Shown: positions 1 through 6,163, numbered from the stretch's first letter. The stretch: DNA of 7,204 nt from JAYXXU01 sp037969155 (GCA_037969155.1 JBBKWW010000015.1:1-7204), one strand, 5' to 3'. Translations and numbers: made by a program. The notes: a model not told the origin generated them from the letters alone.

Positions 1-1227
1 GAGTCCTTGAAGCAAGCCACTGCACGCGGCCTGATGGATGCAGGGGTGGACGTGATCGACCTCGGCATGACCGGCACAGAAGAAGTATATTTTGCATCAT
101 TTCATCTCGATGTGGATGGCGGGATTGAAGTGACCGCCAGTCATAATCCGATTGATTACAACGGGATGAAACTGGTCGGCAAAAACGCACTACCGATCAG
201 CAGTGACAGCGGCTTACATGAGATTCAGGCATTGGCCGAGTCTGGCGCGTTTGTGGCGGCTGCAAAACAAGGCCAACTGACCACTTACAACATCGTGCCA
301 GAATACGTCGAACATCTGCTGGGCTATCTGGATATTGGCAATGTTCGTCCACTGAAACTGGTGGTGAATGCGGGTAACGGCGCGGCCGGTCATGTGATTG
401 ATGCGCTAGAAGCACGCTTTGCGGCGTTATCCGTGCCGATTGAATTTATCAAAGTCCACCATCAGCCTGATGGTACGTTCCCGAATGGGATTCCCAATCC
501 AATCCTGATCGACAACCGTGCCGCGACCCGTGATGCTGTGCTGGCGCATGGTGCAGACATGGGGATTGCATGGGATGGTGATTTTGATCGCTGCTTCTTG
601 TTCGATGCACGTGGTGAATTTATCGAAGGGTATTATATCGTCGGGCTATTGGCGCAGGCATTTTTAACCAAATCTACTGGCGAAAAAATCATCCACGACC
701 CACGGCTGGTCTGGAACACCATTGATATTATCGAGCAGGCCGGTGGGCAAGCGGTGCAATGCAAAACCGGCCATGCCTTTATTAAAGAACGCATGCGGCT
801 CGAAAACGCCATCTATGGCGGTGAGATGAGTGCACACCATTACTTTCGGGATTTTGCCTACTGTGATAGCGGCATGATTCCGTGGCTGTTGGTGGTCGAT
901 CTGCTGTCAAAAACCGGCCAGCCATTGGCCGAATTGGTCGATCAGCGGATTGCGTTGTATCCGTGTAGCGGCGAGATTAATTTTACTGTCGCCGACAGTC
1001 AGGTCGCGATTGCGGCGGTGGTCGCACACTTTGCCGAGTTTGTGCCTGCGGTTGATCAGACCGATGGGATTGCGCTGGATTTTGGCGATTGGCGGGTCAG
1101 TATTCGTGCCTCAAATACCGAGCCGTTATTGCGTCTGAATGTCGAAGCACGCGGCGAGGGCGCATTACAACGGATGCAGCAGCGCACCGCTGAGATTCAA
1201 GCCCTGATCGAACCTAACGTAACCTGA
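1..1227 (+). CDS. cpsG: Phosphomannomutase/phosphoglucomutase (CpsG/ManB type), 5' end cut by window edge
   Basis: Cytosolic alpha-D-phosphohexomutase, interconverting mannose-6-P and mannose-1-P and/or glucose-6-P and glucose-1-P. The frame is open from base 1 (Glu-Ser-Leu-Lys), so the gene starts upstream. By comparison with CpsG/ManB as I recall it, about 50 N-terminal residues are missing. In visible numbering, the phosphoserine loop TASHNP is at 45-50, the metal loop DGDFDR at 192-197, the sugar-specificity motif GEMSAHH at 274-280, and the phosphate-binding segment RASNTEPLLRLNVEA lies near the C-terminus. All four phosphohexomutase domain signatures are therefore present, and the sequence closely follows enterobacterial CpsG. 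Mannose versus glucose preference cannot be decided from sequence. With galU and pgi downstream, a role in supplying glucose-1-P for UDP-glucose is plausible. The stop at 1225-1227 is followed by a 113-nt gap to galU with no clear terminator. Confidence 0.95.
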   Translation, partial: ESLKQATARGLMDAGVDVIDLGMTGTEEVYFASFHLDVDGGIEVTASHNPIDYNGMKLVGKNALPISSDSGLHEIQALAESGAFVAAAKQGQLTTYNIVPEYVEHLLGYLDIGNVRPLKLVVNAGNGAAGHVIDALEARFAALSVPIEFIKVHHQPDGTFPNGIPNPILIDNRAATRDAVLAHGADMGIAWDGDFDRCFLFDARGEFIEGYYIVGLLAQAFLTKSTGEKIIHDPRLVWNTIDIIEQAGGQAVQCKTGHAFIKERMRLENAIYGGEMSAHHYFRDFAYCDSGMIPWLLVVDLLSKTGQPLAELVDQRIALYPCSGEINFTVADSQVAIAAVVAHFAEFVPAVDQTDGIALDFGDWRVSIRASNTEPLLRLNVEARGEGALQRMQQRTAEIQALIEPNVT

Positions 1228-1253
1228 AAAACTTAGGTCGCATGACGTGACAG

Positions 1254-1283
1254 TTGGCATGCTGCCCGTTAAGCTAGTATGTC
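1254..1283 (+). promoter_or_regulatory. Weak candidate sigma-70 promoter for galU
   Basis: A TTGGCA box (1254-1259) matches the -35 consensus at five of six positions. Possible -10 boxes are TAGTAT (1275-1280, spacing 15) or TATGTC (1278-1283, spacing 18); neither has the ideal 17-nt spacing. The position, in the gap between the mutase gene and galU, is sensible, but the call is weak. Confidence 0.25.
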
Positions 1284-1326
1284 CAAGAATATGCGTCGCA
1301 TGATGATCAATTCCCTGCACGGGATA

Positions 1327-1332
1327 AAGGAG
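1327..1332 (+). promoter_or_regulatory. Shine-Dalgarno AAGGAG that fixes a TTG start for galU
   Basis: AAGGAG lies 8 nt before TTG at 1341. The alternative GTG start at 1332 uses the last G of this box as its first base, so a ribosome could not use the box for that codon. This decides in favour of TTG. Confidence 0.75.
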
Positions 1333-1340
1333 TGATACCG

Positions 1341-2192
1341 TTGAAACCACTGAAAAAAGCTATTTTCCCCGTGGCAGGGTTGGGCACACGTTTTTTGCCC
1401 GCAACCAAGTCCATTCCTAAAGAAATGCTGACCATTGTGGATCGGCCGATCATTCACTATGCAGTGGAAGAGGCGATTGAAGCGGGCTGTGAAGTGCTGA
1501 TTTTTGTGGTCGGTCGTAGTAAGCAGGCGATTGTCGATTATTTTGATGCCAATCCAGAGCTAGAAGCTGAGCTAGAGGCCAAAAACAAACTTGAAGCCTT
1601 AGAGATTGTGCGCAACATCATTCCACCGCATGTCAAATGCTTTTTTGTGCGGCAGGCCAAGCCATTGGGCTTAGGTCATGCGGTGCTCTGTGCGGCGGAT
1701 TTGATCGGCGATGATGAGCCATTCGCGGTGGTATTACCCGATGATTTGATTGATGGTTATAACGTCGGTGGCGCGTTGTCACAAATGTTAGAAGTGCATC
1801 AAGATACCGGTAAAGCGGTGCTGGCCATCGAAAAAGTGCCGATGTCACAAGTGCATCAATATGGGGTGATTCGGCCACTCGATGCCAAACAATTCCCGAT
1901 GCAAATCACAGAGATTGTCGAAAAACCGAAAGCCGAAGATGCCCCCTCAAACTGGAGTGTGGTCGGGCGCTACATCCTCACGCCTGACGTGCTAGAGGCG
2001 TTAAAAACCCAAGAAGCAGGTGCGGGTGGTGAAATTCAACTGACCGATGCGATTGCCAAATGCCTGCCGAGTGAAGGCTTTGTCGGTCATCCCTTTCAAG
2101 GTAAACGTTTTGACTGTGGTAATAAAAAAGGCTTTTTAGAGGCCAATATTCATTTTGGGCTCAAGCAAGGGTTAACCGAAAGTAACGATTAA
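1341..2192 (+). CDS. galU: UTP--glucose-1-phosphate uridylyltransferase
   Basis: Cytosolic enzyme making UDP-glucose and pyrophosphate from UTP and glucose-1-P, the activated glucose donor for LPS, capsule and related glycans. With the TTG start the protein has 283 residues and begins MKPLKKAIFPVAGLGTRFLP, the normal GalU N-terminus; bacterial GalU proteins are usually about 290-300 long. Visible motifs are the nucleotide-binding loop GLGTRFLPATKSIPKEM (about 13-29), LPDDL (132-136), VEKPK (193-197), GGEIQLTD (229-236) and the C-terminal FDCGNKKGFLEANI segment. A GTG at 1332 would add three residues but overlaps the ribosome-binding site. The gene lies between the phosphohexomutase that can make its substrate and pgi, and is closed by a strong terminator at 2236-2261. 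Nothing is missing or broken. Confidence 0.95.
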   Translation: MKPLKKAIFPVAGLGTRFLPATKSIPKEMLTIVDRPIIHYAVEEAIEAGCEVLIFVVGRSKQAIVDYFDANPELEAELEAKNKLEALEIVRNIIPPHVKCFFVRQAKPLGLGHAVLCAADLIGDDEPFAVVLPDDLIDGYNVGGALSQMLEVHQDTGKAVLAIEKVPMSQVHQYGVIRPLDAKQFPMQITEIVEKPKAEDAPSNWSVVGRYILTPDVLEALKTQEAGAGGEIQLTDAIAKCLPSEGFVGHPFQGKRFDCGNKKGFLEANIHFGLKQGLTESND

Positions 2193-2235
2193 ACCTGTGA
2201 GCAAGCGTCATCCGAAAAACCCAACAAAGCTCAAC

Positions 2236-2261
2236 AAAGCCCAACGGAATTGGGCTTTTTT
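2236..2261 (+). terminator. Rho-independent terminator between galU and pgi
   Basis: A perfect 9-bp stem, AAAGCCCAA (2236-2244) with TTGGGCTTT (2250-2258), closes a 5-nt loop and runs into six T residues (2256-2261). Just upstream the 9-mer CAACAAAGC is tandemly repeated (2222-2230 and 2232-2240), the second copy running into the stem. The structure ends 20 nt before the pgi start codon, leaving little room for a separate pgi promoter after it. Confidence 0.85.
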
Positions 2262-2281
2262 CGCAGCGAACAGGAATAGGT

Positions 2282-3826
2282 ATGTCATCTGAGTCATCCG
2301 CTCCAACTGGATCTGTTACATCTGCTGTATCCGATGATGCTCAGCACATGCTGCGCCTTGATGGATTTTTGTTGGATTTAACCCATCAACGGCTACCGGA
2401 TATGGCCGCTTTGGCCGAGCAATATGCGTTGCATCGATTACCATTGTGGCGTGCTGAATTGCAAAATGGCGCGTTAATCAATCAGTCTGAACAGCGTGCG
2501 GTGTTGCATTTGGCGCTGCGCGGGCAAGAGGATGATCATTACCAACTTGATGGCGGCGATGTCATGCCGCAGGTGCTGGCCGTGCGTGAGCAGATGCGGC
2601 AGTTCTGTACGCAGATGCAAGCTGGACAGGTGTTAGGCGCGACGGGTCGGCCGATTCGTCAGGTGGTGCATTTGGGGGTTGGCGGTTCAGGTTTGGGTCC
2701 GCGGGTCGTTTTGGAAGCCTTGGCACCTCTGGCCAAAACCGCAGTGCGTGTGCATATTGTGACGGGTGTGGATAGTGCCGAATTAGAGGACGTACTGGCG
2801 CAGCTTGATCCCGCTGAAACGCTATTTATGATGGCCAGTAAGTCACTGGGCACGTTAGAAACCTTGTGCAATGCCGCGTCAGGCTTGCAGTGGCTGGCTG
2901 AGGGCTTACAGATTGATTTGGCCACGGCGCGTCAGCATCATTTGATTGCACTGACCGCCAAACCAGCAGCAGCAGCGGCGATGGGGATTCCGGCACAGCA
3001 TGTATTTCCGTTGTGGGATTGGGTGGGTGGGCGGTTTTCACTGTGGTCGTCGATTGGTTTGCCGATTGCCTTGGCAGTGGGGTTTGAAGCGTTTGAGCAG
3101 TTGCTGGCAGGTGCGCGGGCGATGGATCAGCATTTTTTAGCTGCACCAATCGCTGAAAATATGCCTGTCTGTATGGCAGTGGCAGGGCTGTACAATGTGC
3201 AGCAGCGTGACTCGGTGGCGTTGTCGGTGGTGGCGTATAGCTATCGGCTGCGCAGCTTTGCCAGTTATTTGCAACAGCTCGAAATGGAGTCCAATGGTAA
3301 AAATAGCGACATGCAGGGTCAAGCCGTACAGGGTAAGACTGCGCCCGTATTGTTCGGTGGGGTCGGTTCGGACGTGCAGCATTCGTATTTTCAATTGCTG
3401 CATCAGGGTACATGGAAAATTGCGTCGGATTTTATTGCGATTGCGCGTGTGCAAGAGCAATTTAAAGGCCACGCTGATAATTTATTGGCCAATTGTTTTG
3501 CACAAATGTTGGCTTTAGATCTGGGTAATCCTGAGGAGCAGTCCAGCCATCGTCGCTGTCAAGGTCATCAACCTTCATCGCTGATTTTATTGCCGGAGTT
3601 GAATTCATATTATTTGGGTATGTTGATCGCGCTGTACGAACATAAAGTCTATGTGCAAGGGCGGATTTTGGGGATTAATTCGTTTGATCAGTGGGGGGTC
3701 GAGCTGGGTAAGGTGATTGCTAAGCATATTGAGCCATTATTCACACATCCTGAACAGCAGCCAGATGCGGATTCAGTGCAAGCGGCGGTCTGGGTGCGCG
3801 AGGTGCTGGCGCATCGGCAGGCTTGA
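2282..3826 (+). CDS. pgi: Glucose-6-phosphate isomerase
   Basis: Cytosolic interconversion of glucose-6-P and fructose-6-P, linking glycolysis/gluconeogenesis to sugar-nucleotide synthesis. The protein has 514 residues, nearer the short bacterial class of about 500 than the 549-residue E. coli enzyme. PGI signature 1, DWVGGRFSLWSSIGLP, starts at residue 246. The catalytic Glu is E336 in EMESNGK, the catalytic His is H367 in VQHSYFQLLHQG, and signature 2, GRILGINSFDQWGVELGK, ends with catalytic Lys477. The loop before H367 reads GGVGSDVQH rather than the enterobacterial GEPGTNGQH, a natural variant. The ATG at 2282 has AGGA 6 nt upstream. The gene follows galU directly but beyond a terminator, and ends 32 nt from the convergent gene at 3859. 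I see no convincing terminator in that 32-nt gap. Confidence 0.96.
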   Translation: MSSESSAPTGSVTSAVSDDAQHMLRLDGFLLDLTHQRLPDMAALAEQYALHRLPLWRAELQNGALINQSEQRAVLHLALRGQEDDHYQLDGGDVMPQVLAVREQMRQFCTQMQAGQVLGATGRPIRQVVHLGVGGSGLGPRVVLEALAPLAKTAVRVHIVTGVDSAELEDVLAQLDPAETLFMMASKSLGTLETLCNAASGLQWLAEGLQIDLATARQHHLIALTAKPAAAAAMGIPAQHVFPLWDWVGGRFSLWSSIGLPIALAVGFEAFEQLLAGARAMDQHFLAAPIAENMPVCMAVAGLYNVQQRDSVALSVVAYSYRLRSFASYLQQLEMESNGKNSDMQGQAVQGKTAPVLFGGVGSDVQHSYFQLLHQGTWKIASDFIAIARVQEQFKGHADNLLANCFAQMLALDLGNPEEQSSHRRCQGHQPSSLILLPELNSYYLGMLIALYEHKVYVQGRILGINSFDQWGVELGKVIAKHIEPLFTHPEQQPDADSVQAAVWVREVLAHRQA

Positions 3827-3858
3827 GTGTGCTTGTGCCTGAAAAACGTCAACGCCAC

Positions 3859-4131
3859 CTATGCTCTGATATAAGCCACTTGTCCTCGGCTAAGATTGCC
3901 ATGCTGCTTCGAGGTGTTGATTTTAATAAACACATTTTTACCGCCTGTAAGCGAAGTGGCTGTTTCAACACCACTCACCTTATACTCAGTTTTTTGGACT
4001 CGCACGGTATGGCCGACCATACGGCGGATATCGATGTCGCTCATTCCGTCAAAGCGTGAGTCAGTACCTGCCAAAACCAACGAGCCGTTGGGCATTTTTA
4101 GGGTGTCCGCAATGGTAAATAATTTTTTCAT
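3859..4131 (-). CDS. 90-aa EF-Tu domain 2-like beta-barrel protein; candidate immunity/partner of the upstream 159-aa protein
   Basis: I do not recognise a named family. Laid against domain 2 of EF-Tu the blocks match in order: FTIADTLKMPNG (EF-Tu F-x-I-x-D-x-F-x-I-x-G-R-G), LVLAGT (TVVTGR), GHTVRV (GEEVEI), KVSGVE (TCTGVE), GGKNVFIKI (AGENVGVLL) and LSRGQVAYI (IERGQVLAK). A short insert, DSRFDGMSDIDIRRMV, sits in the middle. A single translation-protein beta-barrel with no GTPase domain is therefore likely; this is a pattern comparison by eye. No signal peptide or membrane segment is visible, so it is probably cytosolic. It follows the 159-aa gene by 12 nt, and its strong Shine-Dalgarno overlaps that gene's stop codon, so the two are surely co-translated. 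Position and size suit an immunity protein, but that is inference. It converges on pgi. Confidence 0.8.
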   Translation of the reverse strand: MKKLFTIADTLKMPNGSLVLAGTDSRFDGMSDIDIRRMVGHTVRVQKTEYKVSGVETATSLTGGKNVFIKINTSKQHGNLSRGQVAYIRA

Positions 4132-4139
4132 TCACTTAG

Positions 4140-4145
4140 CCTCCT
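4140..4145 (-). promoter_or_regulatory. Strong Shine-Dalgarno AGGAGG overlapping the upstream stop codon
   Basis: On the minus strand the stop TAG of the 159-aa gene runs directly into GAGG, giving TAGGAGG. AGGAGG lies 8 nt before the ATG at 4131. This is among the best ribosome-binding sites in the window, far better than that of the gene before it, which predicts more 90-aa protein than 159-aa protein, as expected for an immunity gene. Confidence 0.8.
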
Positions 4146-4623
4146 AGTCAATCCAAAGTTTGTGCCTTACATCTCTTAATTTTATACCATACTTGCTCAA
4201 TCTTTCGACTGAATCACGTAACAATAAAATACGCTCAGTCAAGGGGAGATCTGGCGCAAAACGTGCAGCACGTATACTGGCCTGAACCTCCTCAAGCAAT
4301 TCATCCTCTTGTGTCTCACCTCGTAGTTCGGCTGCTCGATGACCTACGATTTCGTGTGCTAGTGCCGCTAGCATGCCGATTTTTGAGTTGGCTTTTAAGC
4401 GGCTTATGGTTTGATGCGGTGGTAAAACATCTGTGCCGATGTATAACGTCTCGATCCCAAAAACAACTTTGTAGCTGGTATTCATTGCATCACTGATCCG
4501 AATGGCAGCTTTTGGAACGCCAAGTTGAATGGCGTAATCAGTTGCGATTTGCACCTGCTCTGGCGTTAAAGGCTGCTCATTCCTGAGTCCACCAGTTGAA
4601 ACGCGCCTAGAGGAAATACCCAT
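4144..4623 (-). CDS. 159-aa protein with HExxxH motif; possible orphan polymorphic-toxin C-terminal domain
   Basis: No firm family assignment. The protein is probably soluble, with no signal peptide or membrane segment. The striking motif is HEIVGH (90-95) in a predicted helix, AALAHEIVGHRAAEL, followed by an acidic helix with E111-E112-V-Q-A-S. Spacing is HExxxH, not the HExxH of classical zincins; HExxxH is known from TldD-type metalloproteases. A basic, Gly/Thr-containing N-terminus (SSRRVSTGGLRNEQPLTPEQ) resembles the linker seen before C-terminal toxin domains. The ATG at 4623 has only a weak AGG, 8 nt away. The same frame is open upstream for 13 more codons to the stop of the acyltransferase gene and reads protein-like (TTLKWQAEY), so this may be the surviving tail of a once larger protein. 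It is 36 nt downstream of the acyltransferase and 12 nt upstream of the EF-Tu domain 2-like gene. G+C is lower than in its neighbours. The toxin role is inference. Confidence 0.75.
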   Translation of the reverse strand: MGISSRRVSTGGLRNEQPLTPEQVQIATDYAIQLGVPKAAIRISDAMNTSYKVVFGIETLYIGTDVLPPHQTISRLKANSKIGMLAALAHEIVGHRAAELRGETQEDELLEEVQASIRAARFAPDLPLTERILLLRDSVERLSKYGIKLRDVRHKLWID

Positions 4624-4659
4624 ATATTCAGCCTGCCATTTGAGTGTTGTCGATGATTG

Positions 4660-5565
4660 TCAATCATCTTGTGCGACCTGCCGAACTTTGTGCTCATCCC
4701 AGCGATACAGCCCTTGTAAGTCAGTGGCGACTTTAAAACGGCGATAGCTCCACAGATATTGTTCTGGTGCGCGTTTAATCATTTGTTGCATGTCATGATT
4801 CAGTGCGCTGACTGCCACATTCAAGTCTTTGGCCGCCACGTCAGCATCGAACAGGTCGCAATACACATCAAAACCGTCCAGATCATCGCGACGTAAACAC
4901 GACAGCCCAATCACCGTGCAGCCTGTTTTTTGTGCAAGTTTACTGACCAGCGTCGAGGTGAGCGTTTCAATCTCAAAAAAATTCGCCAGCACCCCGCCAC
5001 TGGTTTCTGGTACATGATCGGGCAATAAAATCGTGAAGCCACCTTGCTTGAGTGCTTTAAAAATCGCCCGCACGCCACGTTCGTCAGTCGGCACTAATGT
5101 GGCATTGAGACGTTGCCGTGCATCCAGCATAAATTGGTTCAGTTGTGGCTGGTCGGCCGGTTTATACATGATCACGGGTGCACCGAATTGATTCAGCCAC
5201 GCATTCATCATTTCCCACGTGCCAAGGTGTGGCACGACCGCAATCATGCCTTTAGGGTCAGCCAGTGCCTGCTGAAGCTGCTCAAGACCATGCACGTCGC
5301 GGATTTGCGCGATACTATAGGCGGGTGGCATGCCCCAGCATTTGATCGATTCCATCGCAGTGAGACACTGGCTACGCACACTGGCTCGCTCTAAAACCAG
5401 CCGTTCATTTTCATCCAGCTTGGGCATGCTGAGCAATAGATTGACACGCACCACCCAGCGCATGCCACTGTGCGGCATCAAGTTGATCAGCCATGCAGTC
5501 GCCAATGCCAGACCACGTAACAGCGGTAATGGCAGACGTGCGAGAAAAATCAGCAGCTTTAGCAT
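4660..5565 (-). CDS. Lipid A biosynthesis lauroyl/myristoyl acyltransferase family protein (LpxL/HtrB-like)
   Basis: Inner-membrane-associated acyltransferase of the LpxL/LpxM family, which transfers secondary acyl chains from acyl-ACP to the lipid A precursor. The protein has 301 residues, the usual length for the family. The hydrophobic N-terminus (MLKLLIFLARLPLPLLRGLA) is typical. The catalytic HxxxxE motif is H113-L-G-T-W-E118 in VVPHLGTWEMM; LPDHVPETSGGV (181-192) is in the place of the family DQxP loop, with His for Gln; and the conserved PEQYLWSYRRFK is at 267-278. A GTG at 5604 would add 13 residues and overlap the lipoprotein gene by 32 nt. I prefer the ATG at 5563-5565 because the protein then starts in the family's usual way, 7 nt after the lipoprotein stop. 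Which acyl position it modifies cannot be told. The family also includes ornithine-lipid and related acyltransferases. Confidence 0.88.
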   Translation of the reverse strand: MLKLLIFLARLPLPLLRGLALATAWLINLMPHSGMRWVVRVNLLLSMPKLDENERLVLERASVRSQCLTAMESIKCWGMPPAYSIAQIRDVHGLEQLQQALADPKGMIAVVPHLGTWEMMNAWLNQFGAPVIMYKPADQPQLNQFMLDARQRLNATLVPTDERGVRAIFKALKQGGFTILLPDHVPETSGGVLANFFEIETLTSTLVSKLAQKTGCTVIGLSCLRRDDLDGFDVYCDLFDADVAAKDLNVAVSALNHDMQQMIKRAPEQYLWSYRRFKVATDLQGLYRWDEHKVRQVAQDD

Positions 5566-5572
5566 CGGTTCG

Positions 5573-5914
5573 TTAGCGCGTAACCCGAATAATTTTCCAT
5601 TCACTGTCTTGTTTGGCCAGCGTCAGTTCGGTGGCAGTCTTGCGCTGCCCAACAAACGGTAAGGTGGAGTCGATCTCGACTTGGCATAGATAGTTTTCGG
5701 CATCAATTTTTTCACAGGATTTTTTTTCGACCGCATTGACTTGGATGATCAGCGCGTCACCACTGACTTGCCGACTGAGGGCGTTGATCGGTTCGACTTC
5801 CTGTCGATATGCGGTTTCGATGTCTTGTGCTGAGGGTGCGCGCGAGCAGCCAGCCAGAATTAGACCGCTTAGAGCCACACTGACTAAAGCCAGCCGTTGT
5901 TGTTGATATCGCAT
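5573..5914 (-). CDS. Small putative lipoprotein
   Basis: The 113-residue protein starts with a classical lipoprotein signal peptide: MRYQQQR, a hydrophobic stretch, then the lipobox LAGC with Cys at 23. Ser at +2 predicts outer-membrane sorting by the enterobacterial rule. The mature part is small and hydrophilic, with two further Cys in KKSCEKIDAENYLCQVEID that could form a disulphide, and a predicted beta-rich C-terminus (TELTLAKQDSEWKIIRVTR). Function unknown; similar short lipoproteins are, from memory, common in Acinetobacter relatives. The ATG at 5914 is chosen over an in-frame one at 5953, because it places the positive charges and hydrophobic core correctly and has GGCGGA 8 nt upstream. 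It is followed 7 nt later by the acyltransferase, so the two likely form an operon. A weak possible promoter is TTGCAA (5974-5969) with CATACT (5949-5944), but its spacing of 19 is poor. Confidence 0.85.
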   Translation of the reverse strand: MRYQQQRLALVSVALSGLILAGCSRAPSAQDIETAYRQEVEPINALSRQVSGDALIIQVNAVEKKSCEKIDAENYLCQVEIDSTLPFVGQRKTATELTLAKQDSEWKIIRVTR

Positions 5915-6010
5915 CAGATGATTCCGCCAAAATCCAGTACCACAGTATGCCATAGCTGGTCATGATCGTTGCAAGCAGCTAAAAGCATCTGGCACACAAA
6001 AAATACAGGC

Positions 6011-6038
6011 AAAAAAAAGCGCAGCGGTGAGGCTGCGC
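6011..6038 (-). terminator. Rho-independent terminator, minus strand
   Basis: Read on the minus strand, GCGCAGC (6038-6032) pairs perfectly with GCTGCGC (6025-6019) across a 6-nt loop and is followed by eight T residues (6018-6011). It ends transcription arriving from the ccoS / membrane-protein operon, whose last stop codon is about 125 nt upstream, and/or from the promoter-like site at 6111-6139. It insulates the lipoprotein gene. Confidence 0.88.
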
Positions 6039-6104
6039 ATATCGGTACAAGCTGGGACGGCCTGTACCAAAAGCAATTCAGACAAAATCGGCTGAAGCTG
6101 GACA
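6011..6104 (-). ncRNA. Candidate small RNA of about 95 nt (or 3' UTR-derived RNA)
   Basis: A promoter-like pair (6139-6111) is followed by about 35 nt without obvious structure. Next comes a hairpin with the perfect 6-bp stem GGTACA (6068-6063) / TGTACC (6049-6044) and a 13-nt loop, then 5 nt, then the terminator hairpin with its U tract. This is the usual layout of a bacterial trans-acting RNA, and no open frame of note fills the interval. I do not recognise it as 6S, 4.5S, tmRNA, RNase P or an Rsm-type RNA. It could equally be the 3' UTR of the upstream operon. The start point is estimated from the -10 box. Confidence 0.35.
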
Positions 6105-6110
6105 ATTGCG

Positions 6111-6139
6111 ATCATAGCGTAAAATGCCAACTCAGTCAC
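6111..6139 (-). promoter_or_regulatory. Candidate sigma-70 promoter for the small RNA
   Basis: On the minus strand, -10 TATGAT (6116-6111, five of six consensus) lies 17 nt after -35 GTGACT (6139-6134, four of six). It is just downstream of the membrane-protein gene stop and about 70 nt before the terminator hairpin starts. Confidence 0.35.
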
Positions 6140-6163
6140 GTTTGGTTGCAGATCTGATACAAA

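Noticed and set aside
1212..1238. Inverted repeat ACCTAA / TTAGGT at the end of the mutase gene as a terminator
   Set aside because: The stem is six A/T-rich pairs with a 15-nt loop and no T tract follows, so it is unlikely to terminate transcription.
2826..3472. Long minus-strand open frames inside pgi (up to 195 codons)
   Set aside because: They are antisense shadows of a fully intact pgi with all catalytic residues; their predicted proteins are Pro/Thr/Ala-rich, as expected from reversed codons.
3817..3846. Inverted repeat CAGGC / GCCTG at the end of pgi as a terminator
   Set aside because: On the plus strand it is followed by A residues, and on the minus strand the T run precedes the hairpin rather than following it.
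3823..4147. Two plus-strand open frames (3823-4059 and 3896-4147) after pgi
   Set aside because: They are antisense to the 90-aa gene, have no convincing ribosome site or domain pattern, and the minus-strand frame carries the clear EF-Tu domain 2-like pattern and a strong Shine-Dalgarno.
6011..6104. 4.5S (SRP) RNA or 6S RNA as identity of the small-RNA candidate
   Set aside because: It lacks the conserved GGAAGCA-type apical loop of SRP RNA, and is too short and not rod-like enough for 6S.
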